DNA of 64,000 nucleotides, taken from NCBI RefSeq assembly GCF_001665575.1, contig NZ_LZSU01000051.1:1-64000 (forward strand). Reading direction: 5' to 3'. The stretch comes from Mycobacterium sp. 852013-51886_SCH5428379. Lineage in GTDB: Bacteria > Actinomycetota > Actinomycetes > Mycobacteriales > Mycobacteriaceae. Under the pieces are notes generated by a model. It saw only the letters and a program-made list of their open reading frames with translations. It had not been told where the DNA came from and made no database searches. Shown here piece after piece: positions 26,175 through 34,628 of this stretch. How positions within the stretch are numbered: position 1 is the first letter of the stretch; each line of letters opens with the position of its first letter. The position numbers were made by a program, and so were the translations under genes.

Positions 26175-27232
26175 CGGTCCAGACCGGGCTCACCGAGCCG
26201 GGCGCGGATCGCCGCCCACGGATCGGCGTAGCGGCCCGGGGTGTCGCGGTAGGCGCCGTAGCGGGCGACGAAGACCCGCGCCAGCGGCGCCAGCAGCTGC
26301 ATCGGATAGCGCATGAGACCGGTCTGCCTGCTCATCTCCGCGAGCATGTCGGGCCACGAATGGTGTTGGAAGCCCAGCGCTTCCTGCGCCCGGGTGGCGT
26401 CCATCCAGTCGGTGATGAACCAGGCGTCGTCGCGATCGGGGTCACCGGGGCGCCCCGGCGGCAGCGCACGCGCCATCCCGCGTGCGCCCGCCAGTGCCCG
26501 CCCGACGTCGCCCTGGCGCAGCTTGTGGGTGTCGTCCCCTGCGATGTGCAGGATCTCACCGACCACGTCGGCGGTGGTGGCCGCCACGAAGGCCCACGCC
26601 ACGTCGCGGACGTCGACGCTGTGCAGCCGGCCGTCGGTGGGCAACGCGCTCTCGAAGAACAATGCGTCGGTGGTGAACGGCATCGCCTTGGGGTCGACGC
26701 TGAGTACGCCGCCGAGGCGCAGCACCACCCAGTCCAGGCTGGAGGCGCGCACGATCTCCTCGGCCTCGAGCTTGTGTCCGCCGTAGAGGTCGGTCGGATG
26801 GGGCGGGGTCTCGGCGGTCACCGGGCCGTCGTGGCGGTGCGGATTGCGTGCGCCGTAGACGGCGTTGCTGGACGCCTGCACGAACCGGGGCCGGTCGGGT
26901 AGCGCCTCGGCCGCCCGCACCAGCGTGGCGGTGGCGTCGACGTTGACCTTGCGCGCCACCTTGGGGTTGCGGTAGATCGGCGGCGGGATCACCGCGGCGA
27001 GATGGATGATCGCCGCAGGAGCCACCTCGGCCAGCAAACTCTCGACCTGAGCGCGGTCGGTCAGGTCCGCCCAGCGTGCTTCGGCGCCGGTGGGTAACGC
27101 CGATGCGGCCTTGCGGTTGGCGTCGGTCTGCAGGTCGGTGGCGATCACCCGGCGGCCCGATTCCGCCAACCGGCGAACCGTCTGGGAACCGACCAGCCCG
27201 AAACCACCGGTGACGAGTACGGCGTCTGACAT
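26171..27232 (-). CDS. NAD-dependent epimerase/dehydratase family protein (extended SDR)
   Basis: A 353-residue extended SDR with GGFGLVG at residues 9-15, a Ser-containing ASSNAVYG segment and YGGHK as YxxxK. Members act as sugar epimerases or 3-beta-hydroxysteroid dehydrogenase-like enzymes. The TGGxGxxG pattern with LAAVIPP is seen in both groups, so no substrate is claimed. The ATG follows GGGGGAAAC. It is divergent from a PlsC-type acyltransferase gene, with an inverted repeat between them. Confidence 0.8.
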   Translation of the reverse strand: MSDAVLVTGGFGLVGSQTVRRLAESGRRVIATDLQTDANRKAASALPTGAEARWADLTDRAQVESLLAEVAPAAIIHLAAVIPPPIYRNPKVARKVNVDATATLVRAAEALPDRPRFVQASSNAVYGARNPHRHDGPVTAETPPHPTDLYGGHKLEAEEIVRASSLDWVVLRLGGVLSVDPKAMPFTTDALFFESALPTDGRLHSVDVRDVAWAFVAATTADVVGEILHIAGDDTHKLRQGDVGRALAGARGMARALPPGRPGDPDRDDAWFITDWMDATRAQEALGFQHHSWPDMLAEMSRQTGLMRYPMQLLAPLARVFVARYGAYRDTPGRYADPWAAIRARLGEPGLDR

Positions 27233-27263
27233 GTTTCCCCCGGCGGTCGAGCGGTTACGGAGT

Positions 27264-27287
27264 TTACGTTTTGCGAGAGTAACGTAA
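27264..27287. promoter_or_regulatory. Inverted repeat TTACGTT-N10-AACGTAA in divergent promoter
   Basis: A perfect 7-bp inverted repeat midway between the divergent epimerase and acyltransferase genes, in an AT-richer patch. The spacer contains GAGAGT, and GAGAGT-AAC-GTAATC (27275-27289) matches the window's GAGAAT-N3-ATTCTC motif at 8 of 12 positions, which alone is weak. It may be an operator for a different regulator. Confidence 0.45.
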
Positions 27288-27325
27288 TCAAGGACTGCAG
27301 ATCTTCCGTCGTGTCGAGGGGGGCC

Positions 27326-28153
27326 ATGAACGACGACAGCACTGACGCCGACACTCGGGTGCCGCCTGAGCGCCCCGAGGTGGCGAAGTGGGATCCGGAG
27401 TTCACCGCGATGATCGCCAAGACCGCCGGGGCGGCGATCCGGCGCTACTTCCGCGCCGAGGTCCGCGACCTGGACGCGATCCCCGACGCCGGTGGTGCGC
27501 TGGTGGTGTCCAACCACTCCGGCGGCATGTTGACCCCCGACGTGCTGATCTTCGCGCCGGCCTTCTATGACCGCTTCGGCTTCGACCGACCGGTCTACAC
27601 CCTGGCCCACTACGGGGTGTTCGTACCGCCGCTGGGCAGTCTGCTGCGGCGCGCGGGGGTCATCGAGGCCAGCCGGGAGAATGCGGGTCAGGCGCTACGC
27701 GACGGCGCTGTCGTGCTGGTGTTCCCCGGTGGTGACTACGACTCCTACCGCCCGACGTTCGCCAACCGCATCGATTTCGCCGGCCGGACGGGCTATGTGC
27801 GGACCGCGATCGAGGCCGAGGTGCCGATCGTGCCGATGGTGTCCATCGGCGGGCAGGAGACGCAGCTTTTCCTGGCGCGTGGTGACTCGCTGGCGCGACG
27901 GCTGGGGCTCAAGAAGATCCGGATGGAGATCCTGCCCATCACCGTGGGATTCCCGTTCGGCATCTCGGCCATCCTCCCGCCGAACCTGCCGCTGCCCGCC
28001 AAGGTGGTCAGCCGGGTGCTCGATCCGATCGACGTGGTCGCCGAGTTCGGCGAGGACCCCGATGTGGCCGCGGTCGACGAGCACGTCCGGTCGGTGATGC
28101 AGACTGCTCTCGACGAACTGGCTCGGGAACGCCGGTTCCCGATTTTGGGGTGA
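27326..28153 (+). CDS. PlsC-type lysophospholipid/glycerol-phosphate acyltransferase family
   Basis: A 275-residue acyltransferase-fold protein. The catalytic His lies in VSNHSGGMLTPDV, where His and Asp are separated by seven residues instead of the classical HX4D. The second block is FPGGDYDSY in place of FPEGTR. This variant suggests it may transfer acyl groups to something other than lysophosphatidate. The ATG after GAGGGGGGCC is preferred to a GTG five codons earlier. It overlaps the acyl-CoA ligase gene by 4 nt, which could provide its acyl donor. Confidence 0.82.
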   Translation: MNDDSTDADTRVPPERPEVAKWDPEFTAMIAKTAGAAIRRYFRAEVRDLDAIPDAGGALVVSNHSGGMLTPDVLIFAPAFYDRFGFDRPVYTLAHYGVFVPPLGSLLRRAGVIEASRENAGQALRDGAVVLVFPGGDYDSYRPTFANRIDFAGRTGYVRTAIEAEVPIVPMVSIGGQETQLFLARGDSLARRLGLKKIRMEILPITVGFPFGISAILPPNLPLPAKVVSRVLDPIDVVAEFGEDPDVAAVDEHVRSVMQTALDELARERRFPILG

Positions 28154-29835
28154 GGACGGGCGTGGACACAGGCAGGTTGCTCAACGGCGGGTTGGCGCGG
28201 GATGTGCTGAGCAGGGTCGGCGCGAGCGCCGGTCTGATGCAGACGCTCTGGCGGTCCGGGCTGATCGCACCGATGCGTCCCGACCGCTACCTGCGGATGG
28301 GGACGGCGGTGCGCCGGGTGGGAATGACGGCGACGGTCGGGTTCGCGACGGCCGCGCAACGCTGCCCGGACCGGCCGGGGCTGATCGACGAACGCGGCAC
28401 GCTGACGTTCAGACAGCTCGACGACGATTCCGACGCACTCGCCGCCGCGCTGCAGCAGCTGCCCGGCGGCACCCCGGGCACCGTCGCGATCATGTGCCGC
28501 AACCACCGAGGCTTCGTCGAGGCGCTGTTGGCCGCCAACCGCATCGGCGCGGACGCCCTGCTGCTCAACACCTCGTTCGCCGGCCCCGCGCTGGCCGAGG
28601 TCGTCGAGCGGGAGGGTGCCGGCAAGAACATCACCGTGATCTACGACGACGAGTACACCGAGATCGTGGGACGGGCGCTGGCAGGCAAACCCGACGCGGT
28701 GCACGTCATCGCGTGGACCGACAACCCGACCGACGGGCAGCGCTCCGTCGACGGGCTCATCGATGCCCACCGCGGACAGCGGCCACAGCCTGCGCAGCGC
28801 AGCAGTGAGACGATCTTGCTGACCTCGGGCACCACTGGGACACCGAAGGGCGCCAAGCGATCTGCGGGCAGCGGCGGAGCCGGTGACCTCAAGGCCGTGC
28901 TCGACCGCACGCCGTGGCGCGCCGAGGAGACCACCGTCATCGCCGCCCCGATGTTCCACGCGTGGGGGTTCTCCCAGCTGCTGTTCGCCGCACTGCTGGC
29001 GTGCACGGTCGTCACGCGCCGCAAATTCGACCCGGAGGCTACGCTGGCCCTGGTCGACGAGCACCGGGCCACCGGTCTGGTGGTGGTGCCGGTGATGTTC
29101 GACCGCATCATGGACTTGCCCGACGAGGTGCGCGCCCGGTACAGCGGCAGATCTCTGCGGTTCGCCACCGCATCGGGGTCACGGATGCGGCCCGACGTGG
29201 TCACCGCCTTCATGGACCAGTTTGGCGACGTCATCTACAACAACTACAACGCCACCGAGGCCGGGATGATCGCCACCGCGACGCCGGCCGATCTGCGCGC
29301 CGCTCCCGACACCGCCGGAACACCGGCCGACGGCACCGAGATCCGCATCTTCGACCCCGAGTTCCGCGAACTGCCGCCGGGGGAGACAGGCAGCATCTTC
29401 GTGCGCAGCGGAACCCTGTTCGACGGCTACACCTCGGGGGCCACCAAGGACTTCCACGACGGTTTCATGTCATCCGGAGACGTCGGATACCTCGACGAGA
29501 ACGGACGGCTGTTCGTCGTCGGCCGGGACGACGAGATGATCGTCTCCGGCGGCGAAAACGTCTACCCCATTGAGGTCGAGAAGACGCTGGCCGCCCATCC
29601 CGATGTGGCCGAGGCCGCGGTGCTCGGGGTGGACGACGAGAAGTACGGGCAGCGGCTGGCCGCTTTCGTCGTGCCGGCCGCCGGATCGTCGATCGGACCC
29701 GACGAACTCAAACAGCATGTCCGCGACAACCTCGCGAATTACAAGGTGCCGCGCGAGATCCTGGTGCTCGACGAGTTGCCGCGGGGCAACACCGGAAAGG
29801 TGCTGCGCAAGGATCTGCGCGCGCACCTCGATTAG
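28150..29835 (+). CDS. Acyl-CoA synthetase (AMP-dependent, FadD-like)
   Basis: A 561-residue adenylate-forming ligase that activates a fatty or other carboxylic acid to its CoA thioester. Core motifs are TSGTTGTPKGAKR (P-loop), YNATEAG, GDVGYLDENGRLFVVGRDDE, SGGENVYP and the C-terminal NTGKVLRKDL with the catalytic Lys. The N-terminus has a helical lead before AAQRCPDRPGL. GTG at 28150 overlaps the acyltransferase stop; a GTG at 28162 has a better-placed GAGG. It ends in a 4-nt convergent overlap with the WS/DGAT gene. Confidence 0.87.
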   Translation: MRTGVDTGRLLNGGLARDVLSRVGASAGLMQTLWRSGLIAPMRPDRYLRMGTAVRRVGMTATVGFATAAQRCPDRPGLIDERGTLTFRQLDDDSDALAAALQQLPGGTPGTVAIMCRNHRGFVEALLAANRIGADALLLNTSFAGPALAEVVEREGAGKNITVIYDDEYTEIVGRALAGKPDAVHVIAWTDNPTDGQRSVDGLIDAHRGQRPQPAQRSSETILLTSGTTGTPKGAKRSAGSGGAGDLKAVLDRTPWRAEETTVIAAPMFHAWGFSQLLFAALLACTVVTRRKFDPEATLALVDEHRATGLVVVPVMFDRIMDLPDEVRARYSGRSLRFATASGSRMRPDVVTAFMDQFGDVIYNNYNATEAGMIATATPADLRAAPDTAGTPADGTEIRIFDPEFRELPPGETGSIFVRSGTLFDGYTSGATKDFHDGFMSSGDVGYLDENGRLFVVGRDDEMIVSGGENVYPIEVEKTLAAHPDVAEAAVLGVDDEKYGQRLAAFVVPAAGSSIGPDELKQHVRDNLANYKVPREILVLDELPRGNTGKVLRKDLRAHLD

Positions 29836-31280
29836 TCAGCCGCCGGCGCAGGCCCCATCGCAGTGTCGACGGGGTCGAGCTCCTCGGGAAGCCCTGCGGC
29901 CCTGCGGATCTCGGCCAGGCTGTGCACCATGGCGTCGGTGGCCTCGTGGACGTCGTTGAACGTCTGGTCGTCGGAGAGCACCGAGATGTCGACCTGGTCG
30001 ACGTAGCTCCACACCGTCATGTTGAAGGCGCTGCCTGCCGAAAGCACTCCGACGGAGTAGATCTCGCTGACGGGGGCGCCGCCGAGGTGTCCGCGTTCGC
30101 GGGGGCCGAACACGCTGGACACCGCGACGTTCATCAATGCGTTGTGCGTGGCGTGGCGGGCCTGCCAGCCGAAGGCGGTGGGCGCCAACGCGCCCGGCAG
30201 ATACGACATGAGGCGGCCCGGGAGCCGGGGGCCGAGCAGTTCGTTGTTCTCCTTGGCCCGCGCTGAGGCCAGAGCGGTGAGCCGTACCCGCTCCAGCGGA
30301 TCGTCGATGTGGACCGGCAGCGAGACCGCGAGCCCGCTGATCTCGTTGCCCGTCACCCGGTCGGCCGACCGGTCGGTGCTCACCGGCACCGACGCCATGA
30401 TCGGGCGGTCCGCGCGGCCGTCGTAACGCAGCAGCAGCTCCCGTAATCCGCCCGCGGCCATCGCCAGCACGACGTCGTTGAACGTCACGTCGAGGTGCTT
30501 GGCGGTCTCCTTGACCTGCGCCAAGGAAAGGGAGGCGGTGGCGAACGTGCGGCCGGGGGAGACGCGATGGTTGAGAAAAGTGGGCGGATTGCGCAGCATC
30601 CGCGCCATCTCGGGCTCGCCCGGACGCTCCCGAGCCCGCCTGCGTAAGCGGATCGCCCCCTTCGCCGCGTCGGCGGCCAGTCTCGGCAGCGCGGCGATCT
30701 GGTGGACGTGATCTCGCCCGGCTTCACGGAGCAGCTCCCGCGTGGTGGGTTCGCCGCAGGTCGGGAAATCGTCCCGCTCATCGTGGTCGCCGTCGGTCAG
30801 ATCCATCAGCCGCGCCAGCAGATTCGCCGACGCGACGCCGTCGGCGAGCGTGTGGTGCACCTTCCCGATGAGCGCGAACCGGTCGTCGGCCATCCCCTCG
30901 GCGAAGTGGAACTCCCAGAGGGGGAAGCGGCGGTCCAGCGGGGTGCTAGCGATGTCCCCGATGACGGCGTCGAGTTCGCGGCGCCCGCCGGGGCTCGGAA
31001 TCGGTACCCGACGCACGTGGTAGTCGAGGTCGACGTCGCAGTTCTCCATCCACATGGGGTGGTGCAGCCGGAACGGGATGTCGACGAGCCGGTAGCGCAG
31101 CGGGTCGAGGAGGTGTAGGCGGCGGGCGATGGTGCGGCGGAAGTCGTCGAAGGAGTACGGGTGACCGTAGGTGTCGGCGAAGTTCGTCGCGTCGACGATC
31201 GCGACCTTGAGCGTGTGGGTGTGCAGATTCTCCGTCTCGCTGTACAGCAGCATGGCGTCCATGCCGTTGAGCCGCTTCAC
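29832..31280 (-). CDS. Wax ester synthase/diacylglycerol acyltransferase (WS/DGAT)
   Basis: A 482-residue bifunctional WS/DGAT-type acyltransferase, which makes triacylglycerol or wax esters from acyl-CoA in actinobacteria. The active-site HHxxxDG is HHTLADG (142-148). The N-terminus has the family LNGMDAMLLYSET segment; further conserved blocks are PLWEFHF, FNDVVLAMAAGGLR and NEISGLAVSLP. GTG start with GGTGGGGG upstream. It is single and convergent with the acyl-CoA ligase; both suit storage of fatty acids released by catabolism. Confidence 0.9.
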   Translation of the reverse strand: MKRLNGMDAMLLYSETENLHTHTLKVAIVDATNFADTYGHPYSFDDFRRTIARRLHLLDPLRYRLVDIPFRLHHPMWMENCDVDLDYHVRRVPIPSPGGRRELDAVIGDIASTPLDRRFPLWEFHFAEGMADDRFALIGKVHHTLADGVASANLLARLMDLTDGDHDERDDFPTCGEPTTRELLREAGRDHVHQIAALPRLAADAAKGAIRLRRRARERPGEPEMARMLRNPPTFLNHRVSPGRTFATASLSLAQVKETAKHLDVTFNDVVLAMAAGGLRELLLRYDGRADRPIMASVPVSTDRSADRVTGNEISGLAVSLPVHIDDPLERVRLTALASARAKENNELLGPRLPGRLMSYLPGALAPTAFGWQARHATHNALMNVAVSSVFGPRERGHLGGAPVSEIYSVGVLSAGSAFNMTVWSYVDQVDISVLSDDQTFNDVHEATDAMVHSLAEIRRAAGLPEELDPVDTAMGPAPAAD

Positions 31281-31345
31281 ACCCCCACCCCACTTCCCCC
31301 GCCCGCGCCGGTAGGCATTCCCCGCGGGGAGTCTATGCAACCACC

Positions 31346-32662
31346 TCAGGTGGGGACGATGGGCGTTTCAGCGGGAGTGGACGCGGTCAGGCAGCGGTCG
31401 AGGCGGTCCGCGACGCCGTGGGTCTGCCAGAGGTTGAGGACGTTGACGAGCATCTGCAGCTGCGCGCGCACCGCCTCGTCGTCGCGGACGGCGGTGGCGT
31501 GGCGCCCGGGGGCGGGATCGGGGAGCCGGCTGCTCAGGTACGCGGGTGCGCCGAGCAACCAGGTGACGCCCATGACCGCCGCGTACAGCACGACGTGGTC
31601 GGTGAGCTCGCCCGGATCCACGCGGGGCCCGCCCGCGCGGTGGAAAGCGGCGGCGAACTCCGCGACGAGCTCGTCGAAGTGGTCGTCCCACAGCTCGTTC
31701 TGCGCGCCCGACAGCGCACCCCAGATGGCCATCGCCACGTTCATGCGGCCGGCGCAGCCCCAGTCCAGCAGCCCGCACTGCAGCGTGCCGTCGGTTGCGG
31801 GCCAGAACCAGGCGTTGTCCACGTTGGCGTTCCAGTGACACAGCGCGATCAGCTCGGGCCGTGACGCGAGGAACCGCCAGATGTCGGCTTCGCGAGCGGC
31901 CAGCCGAGGCGCCTCGAGGGCCAACTGCCGCAGGAACTGTGGGGCGCGGATCGACTCCGGTAGCAGCGCCGGCTGGGCCGCCGCGAAGTCGACGTACCGG
32001 GCCACCTGTCGCTCGGCGCGCTGCGGCGTCACCGGGGGGCGCTCACCGACCGCGGCGGCGGTCAGGTCGGTGGGGAACAGGGAGGTGAACTCGACCGGCA
32101 GCCGGCCCGCCCGATCGGCGCCGGCCAGCCGTGCCACCGACGAGAGCAACGCCCGATAGTGAGCGGGTGCGTCCGGCAGCGCGTCGTCGAGACACTTCGG
32201 GTGGTGAGGTTCGATTCCGTTGGCGCCGAACGGGATCTGTTCGGTGATCAGTACACCGGTGCCGGTCGCGTCCTCGTAGTCGGCGAACAGCGTCAGCGGG
32301 ACGGTGACGGGCAGGTCCACGGCGCGCGCGAGCGCGGCGAAGTGGACCTCCGAGGCCATCTGGGTGCGGCCGTGGTCCCGGACGGGATCGTCGAAGTCGC
32401 GGGAGAACTTGACGAACAACTGCTCGGGCAGCGTTGAGCCGGCCTTGCCGTAGGACACGGTGAGCGCGAGCTTGCGGCCGGTGCTCCCCCCGGGCCAGTC
32501 GTCGGCCCGGAGGATCCCGGTCACCGCGTCGTCGGCGCCGAGCACCCCCCACGCGCGGAACGCCTCGGTGAGGAACGCGGCACCCGCGTCCCGCAGGGCA
32601 CGGGGGCGGGTGGGGAACCGCAGGCCGCTGCTGTCGCCGGTGGCCCAGCCGTCACCGGGCAC
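31346..32662 (-). CDS. Phosphotransferase (APH/ecdysteroid kinase-like) family protein
   Basis: A 438-residue protein of the aminoglycoside phosphotransferase-like kinase fold. The catalytic loop is altered: CHWNANVDN stands where HGDxxxxN is usual, so the loop Asp is replaced, although Asn residues remain. The metal-binding LLDWGCAG keeps its Asp. It may be a divergent kinase or a non-catalytic fold member. It starts 5 bases after the stop of a mycofactocin-type SDR and probably shares its transcript. GTG start assigned because it is the first in-frame start after that stop. Confidence 0.72.
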   Translation of the reverse strand: MPGDGWATGDSSGLRFPTRPRALRDAGAAFLTEAFRAWGVLGADDAVTGILRADDWPGGSTGRKLALTVSYGKAGSTLPEQLFVKFSRDFDDPVRDHGRTQMASEVHFAALARAVDLPVTVPLTLFADYEDATGTGVLITEQIPFGANGIEPHHPKCLDDALPDAPAHYRALLSSVARLAGADRAGRLPVEFTSLFPTDLTAAAVGERPPVTPQRAERQVARYVDFAAAQPALLPESIRAPQFLRQLALEAPRLAAREADIWRFLASRPELIALCHWNANVDNAWFWPATDGTLQCGLLDWGCAGRMNVAMAIWGALSGAQNELWDDHFDELVAEFAAAFHRAGGPRVDPGELTDHVVLYAAVMGVTWLLGAPAYLSSRLPDPAPGRHATAVRDDEAVRAQLQMLVNVLNLWQTHGVADRLDRCLTASTPAETPIVPT

Positions 32663-32667
32663 CGCGG

Positions 32668-33504
32668 TTACTTCAGGCAGCTGCCGCCGTCGACCGGCAG
32701 CGTGACGCCGGTGATGTAGCGCGCCTCGTCGGAGGCCAGGAACAGCACGGCGTTGGCGATGTCCTCGGGCTCGACCCAGCCGATGGGCAGGGTGTGCATG
32801 AACTCGCCGACCACCTTCATGTCGTCCGGGCCCGGGTTCTCCAGATCGGGACGGAAGAGCTTCATCGTGCCCTCGTTCATGAACAGCGGGGTGTTCACGT
32901 TGGTCGGGTGCACCGAGTTGACCCGGATGTTCTTGGCGCCGAGCTCGACGGCGAACGTCCGCATCAGGCCCACCACGCCGTGCTTGGCGGCGACGTAGTG
33001 GCCGGTGTGCGGGTAGGCCTTCAGGCCACCGACGGAGCTGGTGAGGATGATCGAGCCGCCGCGCTCGCCGGCGAGAATATGGGGGACACCGGCCTTCACG
33101 GTCTTCCACACGCCCCCGAGGTTGACGTCGATCATGTCTTCCCAGTCGCCCTCGCTGGTCTTGTCCAGCGTCTCGCCGCCGTTGCCGATGCCGGCATTGG
33201 CAACGATGATGTCGAGGCGGCCGAACTCCTCGACACCGGCGTCGACCGCGGCCTTGAGCGCGTCGAAGTCACGCGTATCGGCTTCGGCGGTGTAGATGCG
33301 GGCGCCGGCGTTCTTGACCATGTCGGCGGTCTCGGCGAGGTCCTCGGGCGTGGACAGCGGGATGCGGACGCTGTCGATCTGCCTGCAGATGTCGACGGCG
33401 ATGATGTCGGCGCCCTCCTGGGCCATCCGCACCGCGTGCGCGCGGCCCTGTCCGCGCGCTGCGCCGGTGATGAAGGCGACCTTGCCCTCGACGCGTCCGG
33501 TCAT
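32668..33504 (-). CDS. Mycofactocin-coupled SDR family oxidoreductase
   Basis: A 278-residue SDR of the mycofactocin-associated type (carveol-dehydrogenase-like). The signature is GAARGQGRAHAVRMAQEGA, followed by AVDICRQ and the insertion before the cofactor-binding acidic region. NAGIGN, Ser in LTSSVGG, YVAAK and PTNVNTP follow. Proteins of this type hold NAD(H) tightly and pass electrons to the redox peptide mycofactocin. It should oxidise an alcohol such as a terpenol. The ATG lies after a short gap from GGTACC; two GAGAAT-type palindromes lie within 290 bases upstream. Confidence 0.87.
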   Translation of the reverse strand: MTGRVEGKVAFITGAARGQGRAHAVRMAQEGADIIAVDICRQIDSVRIPLSTPEDLAETADMVKNAGARIYTAEADTRDFDALKAAVDAGVEEFGRLDIIVANAGIGNGGETLDKTSEGDWEDMIDVNLGGVWKTVKAGVPHILAGERGGSIILTSSVGGLKAYPHTGHYVAAKHGVVGLMRTFAVELGAKNIRVNSVHPTNVNTPLFMNEGTMKLFRPDLENPGPDDMKVVGEFMHTLPIGWVEPEDIANAVLFLASDEARYITGVTLPVDGGSCLK

Positions 33505-33675
33505 ATCGGTACCTCAATTCGTCAGGCGGAGAATCGATTCGGCTCGGCTCAGAAAGACTCGGAAGCCGGGAGAGTGTCTCCGTCGATGGTTTTGGCGATT
33601 GCTCAGCACTCTGTCACCGGTACGCTGTCGTGTCAATGGCACATGCGGATATCGGCAATTAACCTCTCCGCTTAG

Positions 33676-33690
33676 CAGAACGCAATTCTC
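33676..33690. promoter_or_regulatory. Operator-like site CAGAAC-GCA-ATTCTC
   Basis: It matches the palindrome GAGAAT-N3-ATTCTC at 10 of 12 positions and lies about 170 bases upstream of the mycofactocin-type SDR gene. The whole gap 33505-33794 is non-coding; it also has GAATCGATTC (33531-33540) and a second palindrome at 33769. Likely a weaker binding site of the same regulator (inference). Confidence 0.5.
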
Positions 33691-33768
33691 AAAGGAGATG
33701 CCGAGCCGGGAGAATGGTGCGACATCCAGTCTCACCCGAGTTCGGGGGAATGTAGCGCGTGCCGGGCG

Positions 33769-33783
33769 AGAACGGTGTTCTCC
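33769..33783. promoter_or_regulatory. Operator-like palindrome GAGAAC-GGT-GTTCTC
   Basis: A perfect 6-3-6 inverted repeat just beyond the 3' end of the TetR gene and upstream of the minus-strand SDR-kinase unit. It differs from GAGAAT-N3-ATTCTC only by the symmetric T to C change. Probably bound by the same dimeric regulator. Confidence 0.55.
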
Positions 33784-33794
33784 TGCCGGTTCGG

Positions 33795-34445
33795 TCAGCG
33801 GGCGAAGCCGTGTGCGACGAAATCCCAGACTTCGTCGGCGGTGATCGGGCGGACGGAACCGTCGTCGGCGCCACCGCTGGACTGCGCCACGAACATCACG
33901 GTCTGCATCGTCATCGCGGCCATCCGCTTGGGGTTGACGCCCTCGCGCAGCTGCTTGGCGTCGAACGCCTCCTCCATCAACTCCGTCAGGAGCGCGAGCA
34001 GGGGGGCGTGGGCGATTTTGACTTCGGAGGGGTGCGACACGAGCAGGCGGGGCGCGAAGTCGGTGAAGAGGGGACGCTTGGCGGCCGGATCGGGGCGCGA
34101 GGTCTCGAACAGCAGCTGAACAGCGACTTTGAGGCGTTCGATCGGGTCGGTGTGGCTGGCGGTGGCGGCGCGGATCTGATCGGCCGACCGGCTCAGCGCG
34201 TCTTCGAAGAGGGCGAGCAGGAGCTCGTGCTTACCGTCGAACTGGAGGTAGAAGCTGCGCAACGATTGCCGGGAGCGGTCGACGACTTCCTGAACGGTGA
34301 AGTCGGTGCTGCCCTTTTCGATGATGATGGCCTGCGCGGCGTCGAGGAAGCGCTGCACGCGCTGAGCGGCGCGCAATTTCGCCGTCTTGATCGACCGTTC
34401 TACCGCCCGCTGCTTCCAGGCCGGCTCTTCGCTGGGGGTGCTCAC
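33795..34445 (-). CDS. TetR/AcrR family transcriptional regulator
   Basis: A 216-residue TetR-type regulator. The N-terminal DNA-binding domain spans roughly residues 20-70 (AQRVQRFLDAAQAIIIEKG, then FTVQEVVDRSRQSLRSFYLQFDGK). The C-terminal domain ends in FVAHGFAR. The GTG giving VSTPSEEPAWKQ is chosen; an upstream ATG would extend across the promoter region. It is divergent from the acyl-CoA dehydrogenase gene, and GAGAAT-type palindromes flank it on both sides. It is the best candidate for the protein that binds this motif across the window. The effector is probably a CoA thioester or free acid (inference). Confidence 0.84.
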   Translation of the reverse strand: MSTPSEEPAWKQRAVERSIKTAKLRAAQRVQRFLDAAQAIIIEKGSTDFTVQEVVDRSRQSLRSFYLQFDGKHELLLALFEDALSRSADQIRAATASHTDPIERLKVAVQLLFETSRPDPAAKRPLFTDFAPRLLVSHPSEVKIAHAPLLALLTELMEEAFDAKQLREGVNPKRMAAMTMQTVMFVAQSSGGADDGSVRPITADEVWDFVAHGFAR

Positions 34446-34549
34446 CGGCTGCCCGCGGCCTGGCCGAGTGGGGAGAACATGGATGAACTGTACCGGAGAA
34501 CGCCTGGGCATCGTCGCGCTAGCCCCCCTCGCGGCCAGTGTGTCGGAGA

Positions 34550-34582
34550 TTGTAACTTCCTCATCGTGAGAATAGTATTCTC
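34550..34582 (+). promoter_or_regulatory. Promoter TTGTAA-N17-TAGTAT overlapped by GAGAAT-type operator
   Basis: A sigma-A-like promoter for the acyl-CoA dehydrogenase gene: TTGTAA at 34550-34555, a 17-base spacer, then TAGTAT at 34573-34578. The perfect palindrome TGAGAAT-AGT-ATTCTCA (34567-34583) covers the end of the spacer and the whole -10 element. A repressor bound there would block RNA polymerase. The transcript would begin about 40-45 bases before the GTG start. Confidence 0.7.
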
Positions 34583-34628
34583 ATATCGGGAATTAGAGAA
34601 GCCTTTCGTCGAGAACGACTGGAGTGCC

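Noticed and set aside
27275..27289. GAGAGT-AAC-GTAATC as a further site of the shared palindrome
   Set aside because: Only 8 of 12 positions match, and a better inverted repeat (TTACGTT-N10-AACGTAA) explains the same place.
33759..34628. An N-terminal extension of 290 codons on the acyl-CoA dehydrogenase
   Set aside because: The frame is open, but it runs across the antisense TetR gene, the promoter and the operator; the family N-terminus begins at 34629.
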